A stretch of 28,117 nucleotides of DNA from Bacteroidia bacterium (GCA_025450095.1 JANWID010000283.1:1-28117), one strand, 5' to 3'. Shown: positions 17,920 to 26,422, counted from the first letter of the stretch. The notes: generated from the sequence alone by a model not told the origin. Program-made: numbers and translations.

Positions 17920-18426
17920 AGTGCCTTGTGTGATTTTTACGGTATCGGCAGCACCGGTATTGAGCCAGGCTGTAAAGCTAAAAGTACCGGAAACAATATG
18001 TTCTGCTTGATCCCATGAAGTAAACGTTATAGTACCGATATCGGAAAAGTAAGTCTTGTTGGTTACATTATTTTCATACTGCGCCTCATATAGAGCATAA
18101 GTTCCAGTTTCATATGGCCCATGATGATTAAGTGAGATATTTCCCGTACTATTTCCGGCATCAATTCGTAAAACATTGGTAGCAACCAATGTTGTTACAC
18201 TTCCTGCTGATTCCCAGTAAGATCCGTCAACATATGCAGTCATTTTAGAAGGACATGGAAAAGAACAGGGTCCTCCACAATCTACTCCATATTCCCCCTG
18301 GTTCTTAATGCCATCAAAACAATCGGGAATGGGTTTTGAGATCCCGGTATCTTTTGTATTACAACCAGTACCTGCTATCACTATAAATATCAAAATGATA
18401 AAAGCAGATTTTCTGAAAATCTCCAT
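17917..18426 (-). CDS. Small predicted lipoprotein with a Cys-rich DG-NQGE-VDCGGPC motif
   Basis: This 169-residue protein begins with a signal peptide and lipobox AGTGC (C22). A compact motif follows: C36-FDGIKNQGEYGVD-C50-GGPC54...C58, a pattern I remember in exported Bacteroidota proteins and which may bind calcium or be disulphide-bonded. The remainder (MTAYVDGSYWES onward) looks like an all-beta domain, similar in style to small DUF lipoproteins of this phylum. No enzyme signature is seen. It is upstream of the larger lipoprotein gene on the same strand but separated by 98 bases with the inverted repeat, so it may be a separate unit. Confidence 0.75.
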   Translation of the reverse strand: MEIFRKSAFIILIFIVIAGTGCNTKDTGISKPIPDCFDGIKNQGEYGVDCGGPCSFPCPSKMTAYVDGSYWESAGSVTTLVATNVLRIDAGNSTGNISLNHHGPYETGTYALYEAQYENNVTNKTYFSDIGTITFTSWDQAEHIVSGTFSFTAWLNTGAADTVKITQGT

Positions 18427-18522
18427 AATTAGTAATGTTCAATAAGGCTAAGATACAAATATTCTTATTTTTAAAAGTGGTAAAAAACGCGGTTTTGAAA
18501 AGGCTTAGGTTCCTTATGAATA

Positions 18523-18543
18523 GTCAGTCACCGGTGACCTGAC
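18523..18543. promoter_or_regulatory. Near-palindromic, operator-like site upstream of the M16 peptidase gene
   Basis: The core GTCACCGGTGAC (18527-18538) is a perfect 12-bp palindrome. With one unpaired base, the flanks GTCAG and CTGAC extend it to 21 bases. It ends eight bases before the TAAATTTG element at 18551 and lies where the -33 region would be. A dimeric regulator could bind here; no candidate regulator gene is in the window. Confidence 0.4.
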
Positions 18544-18550
18544 AAATGGT

Positions 18551-18558
18551 TAAATTTG
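18551..18558 (+). promoter_or_regulatory. Candidate -7 element just before the M16 peptidase start
   Basis: TAAATTTG matches the Bacteroidota -7 consensus exactly. The ATG follows after six bases, which would put the transcription start at or next to the start codon and give a leaderless or nearly leaderless mRNA. No TTG lies at -33; the palindrome sits there instead. Confidence 0.4.
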
Positions 18559-18564
18559 CCTAAT

Positions 18565-19806
18565 ATGGATTATTCATCAAACACCTACGTTTTTCAGCTA
18601 AATAACGGTATCAGGATCGTTTATACCTATCATGATAGCCCGGTTAATCATTGTGGAATTATGGTTGAGGCAGGAAGCCGTGATGAGGAAAAAGGTAAAG
18701 AAGGTTTGGCTCATTTTACGGAACATCTTTTATTTAAAGGCACCGGTAAACGAAAAGCATATCATGTATTGAATCGCCTGGAAATGGTGGGAGGAGAATT
18801 GAATGCTTTCACAACGAAGGAAGAAACCTGTGTTCATGCATCTTTTCTTTCTGAGCATACAGAAAGAGCAATAGAGCTAATTGCCGATATCATTTTCAAT
18901 TCAGTTTTTCCTTCTCATGAAATTGAAAAGGAAAAAGATGTAATTCTTGACGAAATAAATGCTTACCAGGATAATCCCACAGAACAAATTTACGATGATT
19001 TTGAGTCGATGATTTTCCGTGGGCAACCGTTGGGAAACCCCATTCTTGGAACACCTGATTCGGTAAAATCATTATCACGAAATGATCTGATTACATTTAC
19101 AGGAAAAAAATATGTAACCAATAAGATGGTTTTTTCCTATATAGGTAATATGTCACCTGAAAAATTAAAAAATATTTGTAAGGTTCACCTTGAAGGATGG
19201 GAGAAAACAGGTAAAAGAAAATCTAAAAAGCTTCAGGTTAGGACACATCGCAACAGAATGGTTCAACCCCGTAGAACGATCCAGGCTCATTACATTACTG
19301 GGAATATCGCTTACTCATCACATTCGACAAACCGTTTTCCACTTTACTTAATGAATAATATTCTCGGCGGACCCGGAATGAATTCAAGGTTAAATTTGAA
19401 CATTCGGGAAAAATTCGGTTATACTTATCAGATTGAATCATCCTATGTTCCATTCCGTGATAGTGGTCTTTTTAATGTTTATCTTGCCACCGAAAAAAAA
19501 TTCCTTGAGAAAACAATCCTACTGGTAGAATCGGAATTTAAAAGGTTGAAAAATGAAAAAATCACATCGCTGCAATTGGGTCGTTATAAAAATCAACTGA
19601 AAGGTCAGCTTGCAATTTCACAGGAAAATAAAGCTGGTATCATGCTCAATAACGCTAAAAGCATGCTCAATTACAACAAACCGGTTAGTTTACCTGAAGT
19701 ATTCGGACAGTTGGAGGCTGTTACATCATCCCGTTTGATGGAAGTAGCAAACGAAATTCTGAAACCTTCCGGAATCAGCAGTTTACTTTTTGACCCGGTC
19801 CGATGA
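18565..19806 (+). CDS. M16-family zinc metallopeptidase (processing peptidase-like)
   Basis: The M16 signature HFTEH (H50, E53, H54) is the inverted HxxEH zinc site. The downstream Glu pair E123 and E130, seven residues apart, supplies the third ligand and a conserved partner. A later GGPGMNSRLNLNIREKFGYTY block matches the C-terminal half, where an Arg-Tyr pair contacts substrate. With the ATG at 18565 the protein has 413 residues, the usual size of single-unit M16B proteins related to mitochondrial processing peptidase. No signal peptide is seen, so it is probably cytoplasmic. The TTG at 18556 could start the frame but falls inside the promoter-like element. The gene stands alone between two minus-strand units. 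Natural substrates are unknown. Confidence 0.92.
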   Translation: MDYSSNTYVFQLNNGIRIVYTYHDSPVNHCGIMVEAGSRDEEKGKEGLAHFTEHLLFKGTGKRKAYHVLNRLEMVGGELNAFTTKEETCVHASFLSEHTERAIELIADIIFNSVFPSHEIEKEKDVILDEINAYQDNPTEQIYDDFESMIFRGQPLGNPILGTPDSVKSLSRNDLITFTGKKYVTNKMVFSYIGNMSPEKLKNICKVHLEGWEKTGKRKSKKLQVRTHRNRMVQPRRTIQAHYITGNIAYSSHSTNRFPLYLMNNILGGPGMNSRLNLNIREKFGYTYQIESSYVPFRDSGLFNVYLATEKKFLEKTILLVESEFKRLKNEKITSLQLGRYKNQLKGQLAISQENKAGIMLNNAKSMLNYNKPVSLPEVFGQLEAVTSSRLMEVANEILKPSGISSLLFDPVR

Positions 19807-19810
19807 ATAG

Positions 19811-19838
19811 ACAAATGATTTTTTGATGCATTTGTTTT
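19811..19838 (+). terminator. Possible terminator after the M16 peptidase gene
   Basis: ACAAATG (19811-19817) pairs with CATTTGT (19829-19835) over an 11-base loop, followed by TTTT on the plus strand. It is AT-rich and weak, but well placed in the 32-base gap between two convergent genes. Confidence 0.4.
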
Positions 19839-21332
19839 CTAAAAACGAATTCCGAAAGTCGTTACGATGCGGTTATCTGTTTTTTTAAGTGTTGAATGAG
19901 GTACTTCTTCCGTTAAAAGCACATATGGAGTATATGCTTCACTTTTCATTGTATATCCATAACCGATATCAGCAAAAAAATGTTTTCCTCTGTAACCAAC
20001 TCCGCCGGTATAACTTATAGAATGCTGATCGGTTTTACTTGTTGAAAAGCTGCTGTTAATTGGAGCTGAATAATAAGCAGCGCCTACCCGGAATGCAAAA
20101 TTCTTGTGCTTGATTTCTACACCTCCCCGGAAATTACTGGACATATCATTATAGGCATTATCAATAATCTTGTTTTCAGACGAGAAATTATAATCACTCG
20201 CATCGAGGTTTGCCATTGAATAACTTGTCAGTTCATAATCAAAACTGACAACCCCTTTTTGTGCGAATATCAAAGCAAGACTTCCAACAGCTTTAAATGG
20301 GGTGGTAAGGTTATAAGAATAAGTGCCTTCCGGAGAAGCATATTCATAAGACAAACCGTTTTCAAATGCGGAATACATAACACTTCTATAACGGTCGTGC
20401 ATATAGAAATAAGTGGGAGTGTGAATGGCAGCACCTACACGTATCCAGTCAGCAGGTTTTAAAATAACGCCGAATTTGGCATTGATGCCATTTCCTGTTG
20501 TTAGTAAAAACCGGTCATAACGAAACTTTTTAAAATTTAAAGTATCTGCGACTGAAATTTCATCATCAGCGTCTTGTTCTTCATAGGTGTTTTCTTCCTC
20601 ATAACGTAAATTGGGAAATCCAAAAGTTGCCCCGAAGTAAATGTGGTCATTTATATTGCCTCCAAATCCGAGTGCGAATTCTCCCATACCGCCGTATGTC
20701 TTGATATGCTGTGACTGAATTTCACCAGCATTGGGAATAACAGAAATATATTGGTTGGCTTCAATGGTATCGGGATTAAGTAAATATGTCTGATATGCAA
20801 GGTGAGCATCATATGCAAAATCATAGTAAAGATCATCTGAAGTTGCTCCCCCGTACTGACGGATGTCTTCAATGAATGAATCCAACATGGAATTATCCCG
20901 GTTTTTACCAGAGTAGAAAGAAGTGGTATTAAAATTTGCAGTACGGTGGTAACCAAGAGCAAAAGCAAATTGCTTCAATCCTTTATCTTTCTTTTTGGGA
21001 AATGCAAAAACCATCCCCAGGTTTGGCAAATCAAATGAAAAGCGGTTTTCATCATTCTGACTGTTCAGAAAATCACTTTCAGTATTTCGGTTTGCAAATC
21101 CCATAGAAAATGAAAATTCTGATTTACGATAAACTCCCAGGCCTGCAGGATTTGATGACATCACAGAGTAGTCAGCTCCCAATGCCCCGAATGCTCCACC
21201 CATAGAAAAAGAACGGGCAGTGCTTCCAAACATGGATTGACTATAACGAAGTGCATCCATTTCATTCTGTGCCTTTACAGAAATAGGATAAAAAAGGCAT
21301 GCTGCTAACATGCCTCTGATTAAATGTTTCAT
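19839..21332 (-). CDS. OmpP1/FadL-type outer-membrane beta-barrel protein
   Basis: This 497-residue protein has a signal peptide ending near SVKAQ (about residue 22), then the opening DALRYSQSMFGSTARSFSMGGAFGALGAD and SNPAGLGVYRKSEFSFSMG. These are typical of Bacteroidota relatives of FadL/OmpP1, a group often labelled transport or hemin receptor proteins. Alternating strands and a C-terminal aromatic residue (GIRF) suit insertion by the Bam machinery. Its cargo, if any, is unknown; FadL itself moves hydrophobic molecules. It begins 23 bases after the stop of the Tyr-rich lipoprotein gene, so the two are probably co-transcribed. Confidence 0.85.
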   Translation of the reverse strand: MKHLIRGMLAACLFYPISVKAQNEMDALRYSQSMFGSTARSFSMGGAFGALGADYSVMSSNPAGLGVYRKSEFSFSMGFANRNTESDFLNSQNDENRFSFDLPNLGMVFAFPKKKDKGLKQFAFALGYHRTANFNTTSFYSGKNRDNSMLDSFIEDIRQYGGATSDDLYYDFAYDAHLAYQTYLLNPDTIEANQYISVIPNAGEIQSQHIKTYGGMGEFALGFGGNINDHIYFGATFGFPNLRYEEENTYEEQDADDEISVADTLNFKKFRYDRFLLTTGNGINAKFGVILKPADWIRVGAAIHTPTYFYMHDRYRSVMYSAFENGLSYEYASPEGTYSYNLTTPFKAVGSLALIFAQKGVVSFDYELTSYSMANLDASDYNFSSENKIIDNAYNDMSSNFRGGVEIKHKNFAFRVGAAYYSAPINSSFSTSKTDQHSISYTGGVGYRGKHFFADIGYGYTMKSEAYTPYVLLTEEVPHSTLKKTDNRIVTTFGIRF

Positions 21333-21355
21333 GATGATTTTATGTATCCGTAGTA

Positions 21356-22810
21356 TTAGCGGGATTTCCTACCGCTATCCTGACTTTTACTATAAGAACC
21401 TGAACCGGTAGAAGTGGATGCAGAAAAATGGGAAGATCGGTTACTTTTTGAAGGAGCCGACCCTTCGCCACGATCTAACCTGGGTTGTGCAGAAGAAGTA
21501 CGGGGCTTCGACTGATTATTATTTTGCGAAGGTTTTGAAGGAGCCTGGTTATTATTGTTTGGACGGGATTCCAGTTGACGTGGCGCAGGAGATTCATTAT
21601 ATGATGGCCGGGTTGAATTACGGGGATGATCATACTCAGGCTCTTTTTTATCAGGGGTCTCATTAGTTTTCCCCTTCGGTGAATTTCCTGAAGGTTTTAC
21701 ATTCTGATGTTTCGGATCTTTTACCGGATGATTACCAGGTATATAGTTATTATCATCTCTGGGATCATTATTGTATTGAGATGGATCCTGGTGAGCAGGA
21801 TTAATCTGATCCTTTCCACCTTTAACAGGAGAAGTAGAAGGATTTATTGTTCTTGGATCCGGGGACTGAGGATTTTTACCGGTAACAGTTTTGCCAGGTA
21901 CACTTGAAGCAGGTGCAATCGTGCGGGGATCCGGATCAGATTTACCTTTTACACTATTTGACTTACCAGGTCCGCTTGCAGAAGGATTAACAATACGGGG
22001 ATCCGGATTTTTTACCGCACCAGTACCTTTTACTGCAGGGTCAGCTTTAATTTCTGCGCGAACTGCATTTTGATATAACTGACCTACTGTATTGGAATTC
22101 CCTGTTGAAACCAGATTGGTGCCATTTGTTTTTCTGGGTCCATAATAATAACTAGTGTTATCGTAACTGTTGAAATAACAAGGATTATAATAATTGTTGT
22201 AATAACCATTGCAACTGTTATAACATCCACCATTACAACCTGTGCAAGAAGAATAATAAGGTGAAGCATAATAACCATTGTAACAAGGGGAATACCATGG
22301 ATTATAACCACACGATCCGTATGGAGAGTAAGCGTAATTATAGTAAGGTTGATAATATGGTGTCCAGAAATTATATCCCAGGTAAATACTCACCCCATAG
22401 TGGTACGGATTATAATCGTAATAGTAAGCATTAGTATAATAATTATCATAATAGCCATAACCTACATTCACAGTGGTATAAAATCTTCTAACGCGCGATG
22501 CATATGCGTAATCATAATAATCGTCGTCATTGTAATAGTAATTGTTGGTGATGTAGGTACTGCCATCAACCTGTTCAGTAGTGGAGGAAGAGGGTTGCTG
22601 TCCTTCTCCATCATATTCAAACCGGGAATTCTGACCTTCTGCGGTTGTATATTCTTCAACAGGAGTAGCAGGCTGACTGTTATTCGATGCATCGTTAGAA
22701 GAATAATAAACATCATCATAATTTTTTGTGCTATTTCTCGACATTTTCTGAGATGCACATGAACTCATCATGATCAACGCTGCTGCCACCGGAACGAGTA
22801 ATGCTTTCAT
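21356..22810 (-). CDS. Tyr/Asn-rich lipoprotein with a Cys cluster and a 24-residue repeat
   Basis: I use the ATG at 22810 (484 residues) because it gives a clean lipoprotein signal with lipobox MSSC (C18). The open frame extends 139 codons further upstream, but that part runs over the start of proS and lacks a signal peptide. Residues 86-225 are extremely rich in Tyr and Asn, with a YASRVRRFYTTVNVGYGYY segment and eight Cys between about 167 and 211. Residues 270-341 hold three copies of a unit beginning DPRxI, spaced exactly 24 residues apart (D270, D294, D318). The rest of the C-terminus is Pro/Ser/Asn/Lys-rich and probably disordered. Similar low-complexity Bacteroidota proteins have been mislabelled as vitellogenin-like. 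The function is unknown; a surface or matrix role is a guess. Confidence 0.8.
   Translation of the reverse strand: MKALLVPVAAALIMMSSCASQKMSRNSTKNYDDVYYSSNDASNNSQPATPVEEYTTAEGQNSRFEYDGEGQQPSSSTTEQVDGSTYITNNYYYNDDDYYDYAYASRVRRFYTTVNVGYGYYDNYYTNAYYYDYNPYHYGVSIYLGYNFWTPYYQPYYNYAYSPYGSCGYNPWYSPCYNGYYASPYYSSCTGCNGGCYNSCNGYYNNYYNPCYFNSYDNTSYYYGPRKTNGTNLVSTGNSNTVGQLYQNAVRAEIKADPAVKGTGAVKNPDPRIVNPSASGPGKSNSVKGKSDPDPRTIAPASSVPGKTVTGKNPQSPDPRTINPSTSPVKGGKDQINPAHQDPSQYNNDPRDDNNYIPGNHPVKDPKHQNVKPSGNSPKGKTNETPDKKEPEYDHPRNSTRPSYNESPAPRQLESRPNNNNQAPSKPSQNNNQSKPRTSSAQPRLDRGEGSAPSKSNRSSHFSASTSTGSGSYSKSQDSGRKSR
21788..22003 (-). repeat. Three tandem 72-bp coding repeats (24 residues each)
   Basis: Within the Tyr-rich lipoprotein gene, units start at 22003, 21931 and 21859 on the minus strand. 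Each begins with codons for Asp-Pro-Arg followed by Ile or Thr-Ile, then Pro-x-Ser-rich sequence. The first two end the conserved part in Pro-Gly-Lys. The period is exact; the second half of each unit has diverged. Confidence 0.7.
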
Positions 22811-22933
22811 ATTTGTTGATTTTGAAGTATTTGATAGTCTGGAGGGAAACAGGTTTAACCCTCTGATTGTAATTGTGCTAATTGTTTTAGACTTTTGCCC
22901 AGAATCAAATTCTATACCAATATACTTTTTTAT

Positions 22934-22964
22934 CAAAATTACCCAATGGGAAAAGAAATTACAA
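22934..22964 (-). promoter_or_regulatory. Candidate promoter for the Tyr-rich lipoprotein and FadL-like genes
   Basis: On the minus strand, TTG (22962-22964) is followed after 20 bases by TAATTTTG (22934-22941), an exact TAnnTTTG box. It overlaps the first codons of proS on the opposite strand and would give a leader of about 115 bases before the ATG at 22810. Confidence 0.4.
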
Positions 22965-24421
22965 GTCGGGCCGAAAACTATGCTGAATGGTACCAGGACC
23001 TGGTAATAAAAGCCGATCTGGCGGAGAATAGTGCTGTAAGAGGCTGCATGGTGATTAAACCCTATGGATATGCGATATGGGAGAAGATGCAGCAAGCACT
23101 TGATAAAATGTTCAAAGATACTGGTCATTCTAACGCTTATTTCCCTCTTTTTATTCCAAAGTCTTTTTTCTCCAGGGAAGCAGCACACATTGAAGGCTTT
23201 GCCAAAGAATGCGCTGTGGTAACTCATTACCGTTTGCGTAATAGTAGTAATGGCCAGGGATTAGAAGTGGATCCCGATGCAAAACTGGAAGAAGAGCTGA
23301 TAGTCCGTCCAACATCTGAAACAATCATCTGGAATACTTATCGCAATTGGATTCAGTCTTATCGTGATCTTCCTATACTTGTTAACCAATGGGCTAATGT
23401 AGTACGTTGGGAAATGAGAACCCGTCTGTTTCTTCGTACTACTGAATTTCTATGGCAGGAAGGGCATACTGCTCATGCCACTTCAGCAGAAGCTGAAATA
23501 GAAACACGAAAAATGCTTGATGTGTACGCTGAATTTGCAGAACAATGGATGGGTTTGCCTGTCATGAAAGGTATCAAAAGTGCTAATGAACGCTTTGCAG
23601 GGGCTGTTGAAACTTACTGTATTGAGGCTCTGATGCAGGATGGTAAAGCCTTGCAGGCAGGGACATCTCATTTTCTGGGGCAGAATTTTGCAAAGGCTTT
23701 TGATGTTAAATTCACGAATAAGGAAGGAGTTCAGGATTTTGTGTGGGCCACTTCATGGGGAGTATCTACCAGGCTGATGGGTGCCCTGGTCATGGCACAT
23801 TCTGACGATGATGGTTTGATACTTCCTCCTAAGTTGGCTCCAATCCAGGTTGTTATTGTACCTATTTATAAAAATGAAGAACAACTTCAGGAAATTTCAG
23901 GATATGCTATGAAAATTAAGTCAGATCTTGAGAAAAAAGGAATTTCAGTTAAATTCGATAATCGCGATACCCATAAACCGGGCTGGAAATTTGCCGAGTA
24001 TGAATTAAAGGGAGTTCCTGTAAGGATTGCTATAGGTCCACGTGATCTGGAACAACAAACTGTTGAAGTGGCTCGGAGAGACACAAGAGAAAAAGCAGTT
24101 TACCAATTCACTGATCTTGCACTGAAAGTGGAACACTTGTTAGAAAATATTCAGCAAAACATTTACAATAAGGCTGTTACTTTCCGTGAATCTGCCACAT
24201 GGAATGCTGATTCATGGGATGATTTTGTGAATATTCTTGATAGCCGAGGTGGCTTTATTTTTGCCCACTGGGATGGAACAACCGAAACTGAACTTAAGAT
24301 CAAAGACCTTACTAAAGCTACGATCCGTTGTATTCCAATTGATGCTAAAAAAGAAGCAGGAAAATGCATTCTTACAGGAAACCCTTCCACCCAACGCGTT
24401 CTTTTTGCAAGGGCTTATTGA
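22946..24421 (+). CDS. proS: Prolyl-tRNA synthetase, archaeal/eukaryotic (ProS type 3) class
   Basis: This class II aminoacyl-tRNA synthetase charges tRNA-Pro with proline. The 491-residue form starting [19 protein letters not shown] is the short type that lacks the bacterial editing insertion domain and carries the extra C-terminal domain. Landmarks are the motif 2 region ([27 protein letters not shown]), the [32 protein letters not shown] block, motif 3 ([20 protein letters not shown]), the anticodon-binding domain from about [13 protein letters not shown], and a terminal Tyr as in this class. The ATG at 22946 is preferred over a TTG 51 bases upstream, whose leader is not family-like. A TATACTTTTT run just upstream is a poor promoter match. 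Confidence 0.95.
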   Translation: MGKEITSRAENYAEWYQDLVIKADLAENSAVRGCMVIKPYGYAIWEKMQQALDKMFKDTGHSNAYFPLFIPKSFFSREAAHIEGFAKECAVVTHYRLRNSSNGQGLEVDPDAKLEEELIVRPTSETIIWNTYRNWIQSYRDLPILVNQWANVVRWEMRTRLFLRTTEFLWQEGHTAHATSAEAEIETRKMLDVYAEFAEQWMGLPVMKGIKSANERFAGAVETYCIEALMQDGKALQAGTSHFLGQNFAKAFDVKFTNKEGVQDFVWATSWGVSTRLMGALVMAHSDDDGLILPPKLAPIQVVIVPIYKNEEQLQEISGYAMKIKSDLEKKGISVKFDNRDTHKPGWKFAEYELKGVPVRIAIGPRDLEQQTVEVARRDTREKAVYQFTDLALKVEHLLENIQQNIYNKAVTFRESATWNADSWDDFVNILDSRGGFIFAHWDGTTETELKIKDLTKATIRCIPIDAKKEAGKCILTGNPSTQRVLFARAY

Positions 24422-24448
24422 GATTCTTAAGCTTAAATAGCTTCCGAT

Positions 24449-25141
24449 ATGGATAAAGCTGAAAAACCATTTGATATGATCGTTAAATCACTCAGGGAAA
24501 AAGCGCCTCTGAAAATTGATGTATATCAACAAACCGAGCAGGCTTTCAATAATCTGAAAAATATTCTGAAACAGTTGGAAATTGACTTGCTTAAAGTGAT
24601 GTCAACAATTGATAAACGCGTTGTTATAAAGTACACCGAACGAAGCCTTTTTGATCTTGAATTTAAGATTTCCGATGACATCCTTATTTTCACCATGCAT
24701 ACCGATGCATATACATTTTCGTCGAGTCACCAGATATGGCAGAATACATACGTAAGTGAAAACCGGAATAATGGTTATTGTGGGATGATATCTATCTATA
24801 ACTTTTTAACAGATTCTATAAAATTTAACCGTTCCAATGATGTTGGTTTATTGATCGCCCGTATTTTCATCAATGCGGAAAACCATTTCTTTGTAGAGGG
24901 TAAGAAACAGCTTGGATTTCTGTTTTCAGATTTTAAAAATGATATCCTGGATGAACTGCGTTTGAAGGAAGTAACAGAAACAGCCATTCTACATACCCTG
25001 AATTTTGATATTCATACCCCTCCGTTCGATAAGGTTCAGTTAATATCAGTCCAGGAACTAAATGAAAAAAATCTGGCCAGTGTGGTTAGTACTGGAAAAC
25101 GACTGGGATTTAAATTCGAAGCCGAGACGGATGTATCCTAA
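24449..25141 (+). CDS. Conserved-looking hypothetical protein
   Basis: The protein has 230 residues, and I recognise no family. It has no signal peptide or membrane segment, so it is probably cytoplasmic. An N-terminal helical stretch (about 8-55, with QQTEQAFNNLKNILKQLEIDLLK) leads into an alternating alpha/beta pattern (VVIKYTERSLFDLEFKISDDILIFTMHTD...). No catalytic motif stands out. It begins 27 bases after the proS stop and shares its strand, so it may be co-transcribed with it; the next gene is tRNA-Glu with its own promoter. Codon use looks like the neighbours, giving no hint of transfer. Confidence 0.72.
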   Translation: MDKAEKPFDMIVKSLREKAPLKIDVYQQTEQAFNNLKNILKQLEIDLLKVMSTIDKRVVIKYTERSLFDLEFKISDDILIFTMHTDAYTFSSSHQIWQNTYVSENRNNGYCGMISIYNFLTDSIKFNRSNDVGLLIARIFINAENHFFVEGKKQLGFLFSDFKNDILDELRLKEVTETAILHTLNFDIHTPPFDKVQLISVQELNEKNLASVVSTGKRLGFKFEAETDVS

Positions 25142-25158
25142 GGCATTTTGAAAATTTT

Positions 25159-25190
25159 TTTGGCAATTATGGGGTATTTATATACTTTTG
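25159..25190 (+). promoter_or_regulatory. Bacteroidota-type promoter for tRNA-Glu (and probably rpsT)
   Basis: TTTG (25159-25162) is followed after 20 bases by TACTTTTG (25183-25190), both halves exact. The mature tRNA begins 27 bases further on. This is the best promoter in the window and supports the phylum assignment. Confidence 0.7.
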
Positions 25191-25217
25191 CATCCTCTTT
25201 TACAAAAGAGTAAATTC

Positions 25218-25290
25218 GGCCCGTTCGTCTAGGGGTCTAGGACATCTCCCTTTCACGGAGGAAACACGAGTTCGATTCTCGTACGGGCTA
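25218..25290 (+). tRNA. tRNA-Glu (anticodon TTC)
   Basis: All four arms fold. The acceptor stem is 25218-25224 with 25283-25289 and discriminator A25290. The D-arm has the GTCTAGGGGTCTAGGAC pattern, the anticodon loop CTTTCAC (25250-25256) has TTC at 25252-25254, and the T-loop contains TTCGATT. The first acceptor pair is a G-T wobble. No CCA is encoded; the gene ends GGGCTA then CAA. It reads GAA and GAG codons. Confidence 0.95.
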
Positions 25291-25359
25291 CAATATCAAT
25301 GTTATATAAAACGGAATATTGGGTAAAATCAACTTTCCGGGAACGTTAAAAACAAAAAA

Positions 25360-25614
25360 ATGGCAAATCACAAGTCCGCTGAAAAGCGCATCAGGGCAAA
25401 CGAAGTAAAACAGGATCTGAACCGTTACCAGGCGAAAACCATGCGTAATGCATTAAAAAACCTGCGTACAACCAAAGATAAGAAGAAAGCGGCAGAGCTT
25501 CTTCCAGGTGTAACTTCCATGCTCGATAAACTGGCTAAGAAAAACGTCATTCATAAGAGCAAAGCTTCTAATCTGAAGTCTAAACTCACCAAAATGATAA
25601 ACGACCTGGCATAA
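25360..25614 (+). CDS. rpsT: 30S ribosomal protein S20
   Basis: S20 is a small basic three-helix protein that binds the 5' domain of 16S rRNA early in assembly of the small subunit. The 84 residues open with [12 protein letters not shown], the family hallmark, and contain the usual Lys/Arg-rich helices, with [13 protein letters not shown] near the end. It follows tRNA-Glu by 69 bases with no good promoter between, so the tRNA promoter may serve both. A hairpin terminator follows. S20 autoregulation is known in other bacteria, but no binding structure is obvious in this leader. Confidence 0.97.
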   Translation: MANHKSAEKRIRANEVKQDLNRYQAKTMRNALKNLRTTKDKKKAAELLPGVTSMLDKLAKKNVIHKSKASNLKSKLTKMINDLA

Positions 25615-25643
25615 TCAGGTTAAGTAGGATTTTTATTAACAGG

Positions 25644-25676
25644 CCTTCTCCGTTAGGGGAAGGTTTGTTATTTTTA
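25644..25676 (+). terminator. Rho-independent terminator after rpsT
   Basis: CCTTCTCC (25644-25651) pairs with GGGGAAGG (25656-25663), with one T-G wobble, around a GTTA loop. TTTGTTATTTTT follows. It lies 29 bases past the stop codon. Confidence 0.87.
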
Positions 25677-25702
25677 GAGTGTACTTTTTATTTACCCTTT
25701 TC

Positions 25703-26389
25703 ATGGAAAATTCTTCAATTAAATATTGGGCTGAAGCCGATCGGCCCAGGGAAAAAATGTTCTCTCAGGGACGACATTCTTTAACAGATACCGAACTTTT
25801 AGCAATTCTGATCCGAAGTGGATCACGACTGGAGACTGCTGTAGAGTTGAGTCGGCGTATTCTGGGACAGGTTGATAACGATCTTACCAGACTTTCTCGC
25901 CTTTCCTTAAATGAACTTGCTGGTTTTAAAGGCATGGGAAAAGTAAAAGCTGTAACTATTGCTGCAGCATTGGAGCTGGGTCGCAGGCGCAGGATTGCGG
26001 AAGCATCTAAGGCACTTTCAGTCGGATCAAGCAAAGATGTTGCTGATTATTTTACGCCGGATCTTGCTGATCTTACCTGGGAGGAATTCTGGATCCTTTT
26101 GCTCAATCGTGCCAATAAAGTTATCGGAAAACACTTGGTCAGCAAAGGAGGTGTAACTGGAACAGTAGTAGATCCGAAAGTAGTTTATAAAATAGCCATA
26201 GAACATATGGCAACAGGGATTATTTTATGTCACAATCACCCAAGTGGTAATTTATCACCTAGCGATGCGGATATCTCACTTACCCGGAAGCTCTGCGAAG
26301 GTGGAAAACTTCTGGATATCCAGGTCCTGGATCACCTGATTGTAGCGGGAGATAAATATTTCAGCTTTGCCGATGAAGGCAAAATCTGA
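25703..26389 (+). CDS. radC: RadC-family JAMM-domain protein
   Basis: The 228-residue protein has the two RadC parts. The first is an N-terminal helix-hairpin-helix-like segment (about 24-95, with LTDTELLAILIRSG and ELAGFKGMGKVKA). The second is a C-terminal JAMM metalloprotease fold whose metal site is H177-N-H179-P-S-G...S187-x-x-D190, complete. The family was named for a DNA-repair phenotype later doubted, so the true function is unsettled; a link with recombination or mobile DNA is seen for some members. The ATG at 25703 gives MENSSIKYWAEADRPREK, the normal family start; the longer frame from 25679 adds eight unlike residues close to the rpsT terminator. Confidence 0.93.
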   Translation: MENSSIKYWAEADRPREKMFSQGRHSLTDTELLAILIRSGSRLETAVELSRRILGQVDNDLTRLSRLSLNELAGFKGMGKVKAVTIAAALELGRRRRIAEASKALSVGSSKDVADYFTPDLADLTWEEFWILLLNRANKVIGKHLVSKGGVTGTVVDPKVVYKIAIEHMATGIILCHNHPSGNLSPSDADISLTRKLCEGGKLLDIQVLDHLIVAGDKYFSFADEGKI

Positions 26390-26422
26390 AAATGACATTT
26401 GCCGTTTCGCTTCCAGGGTTTT

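Noticed and set aside
21788..22003. Short regular repeats as a CRISPR array
   Set aside because: The 72-bp units are in frame, encode a clear protein repeat and have no unique spacers.
22349..22762. Plus-strand open frame of 137 codons rich in Ile and Val
   Set aside because: It is the reverse complement of the Tyr/Asn codons of the lipoprotein gene; the odd composition is a shadow effect and it has no family features.
22893..22930. TTTTG followed by TACTTTTT as a proS promoter
   Set aside because: The spacing is about 25 bases and the -7 box lacks the final G, so it is a poor match.
22811..23227. N-terminal extension of 139 codons for the Tyr-rich lipoprotein
   Set aside because: It would run antisense through the proS start and bury the lipoprotein signal and lipobox inside the protein.
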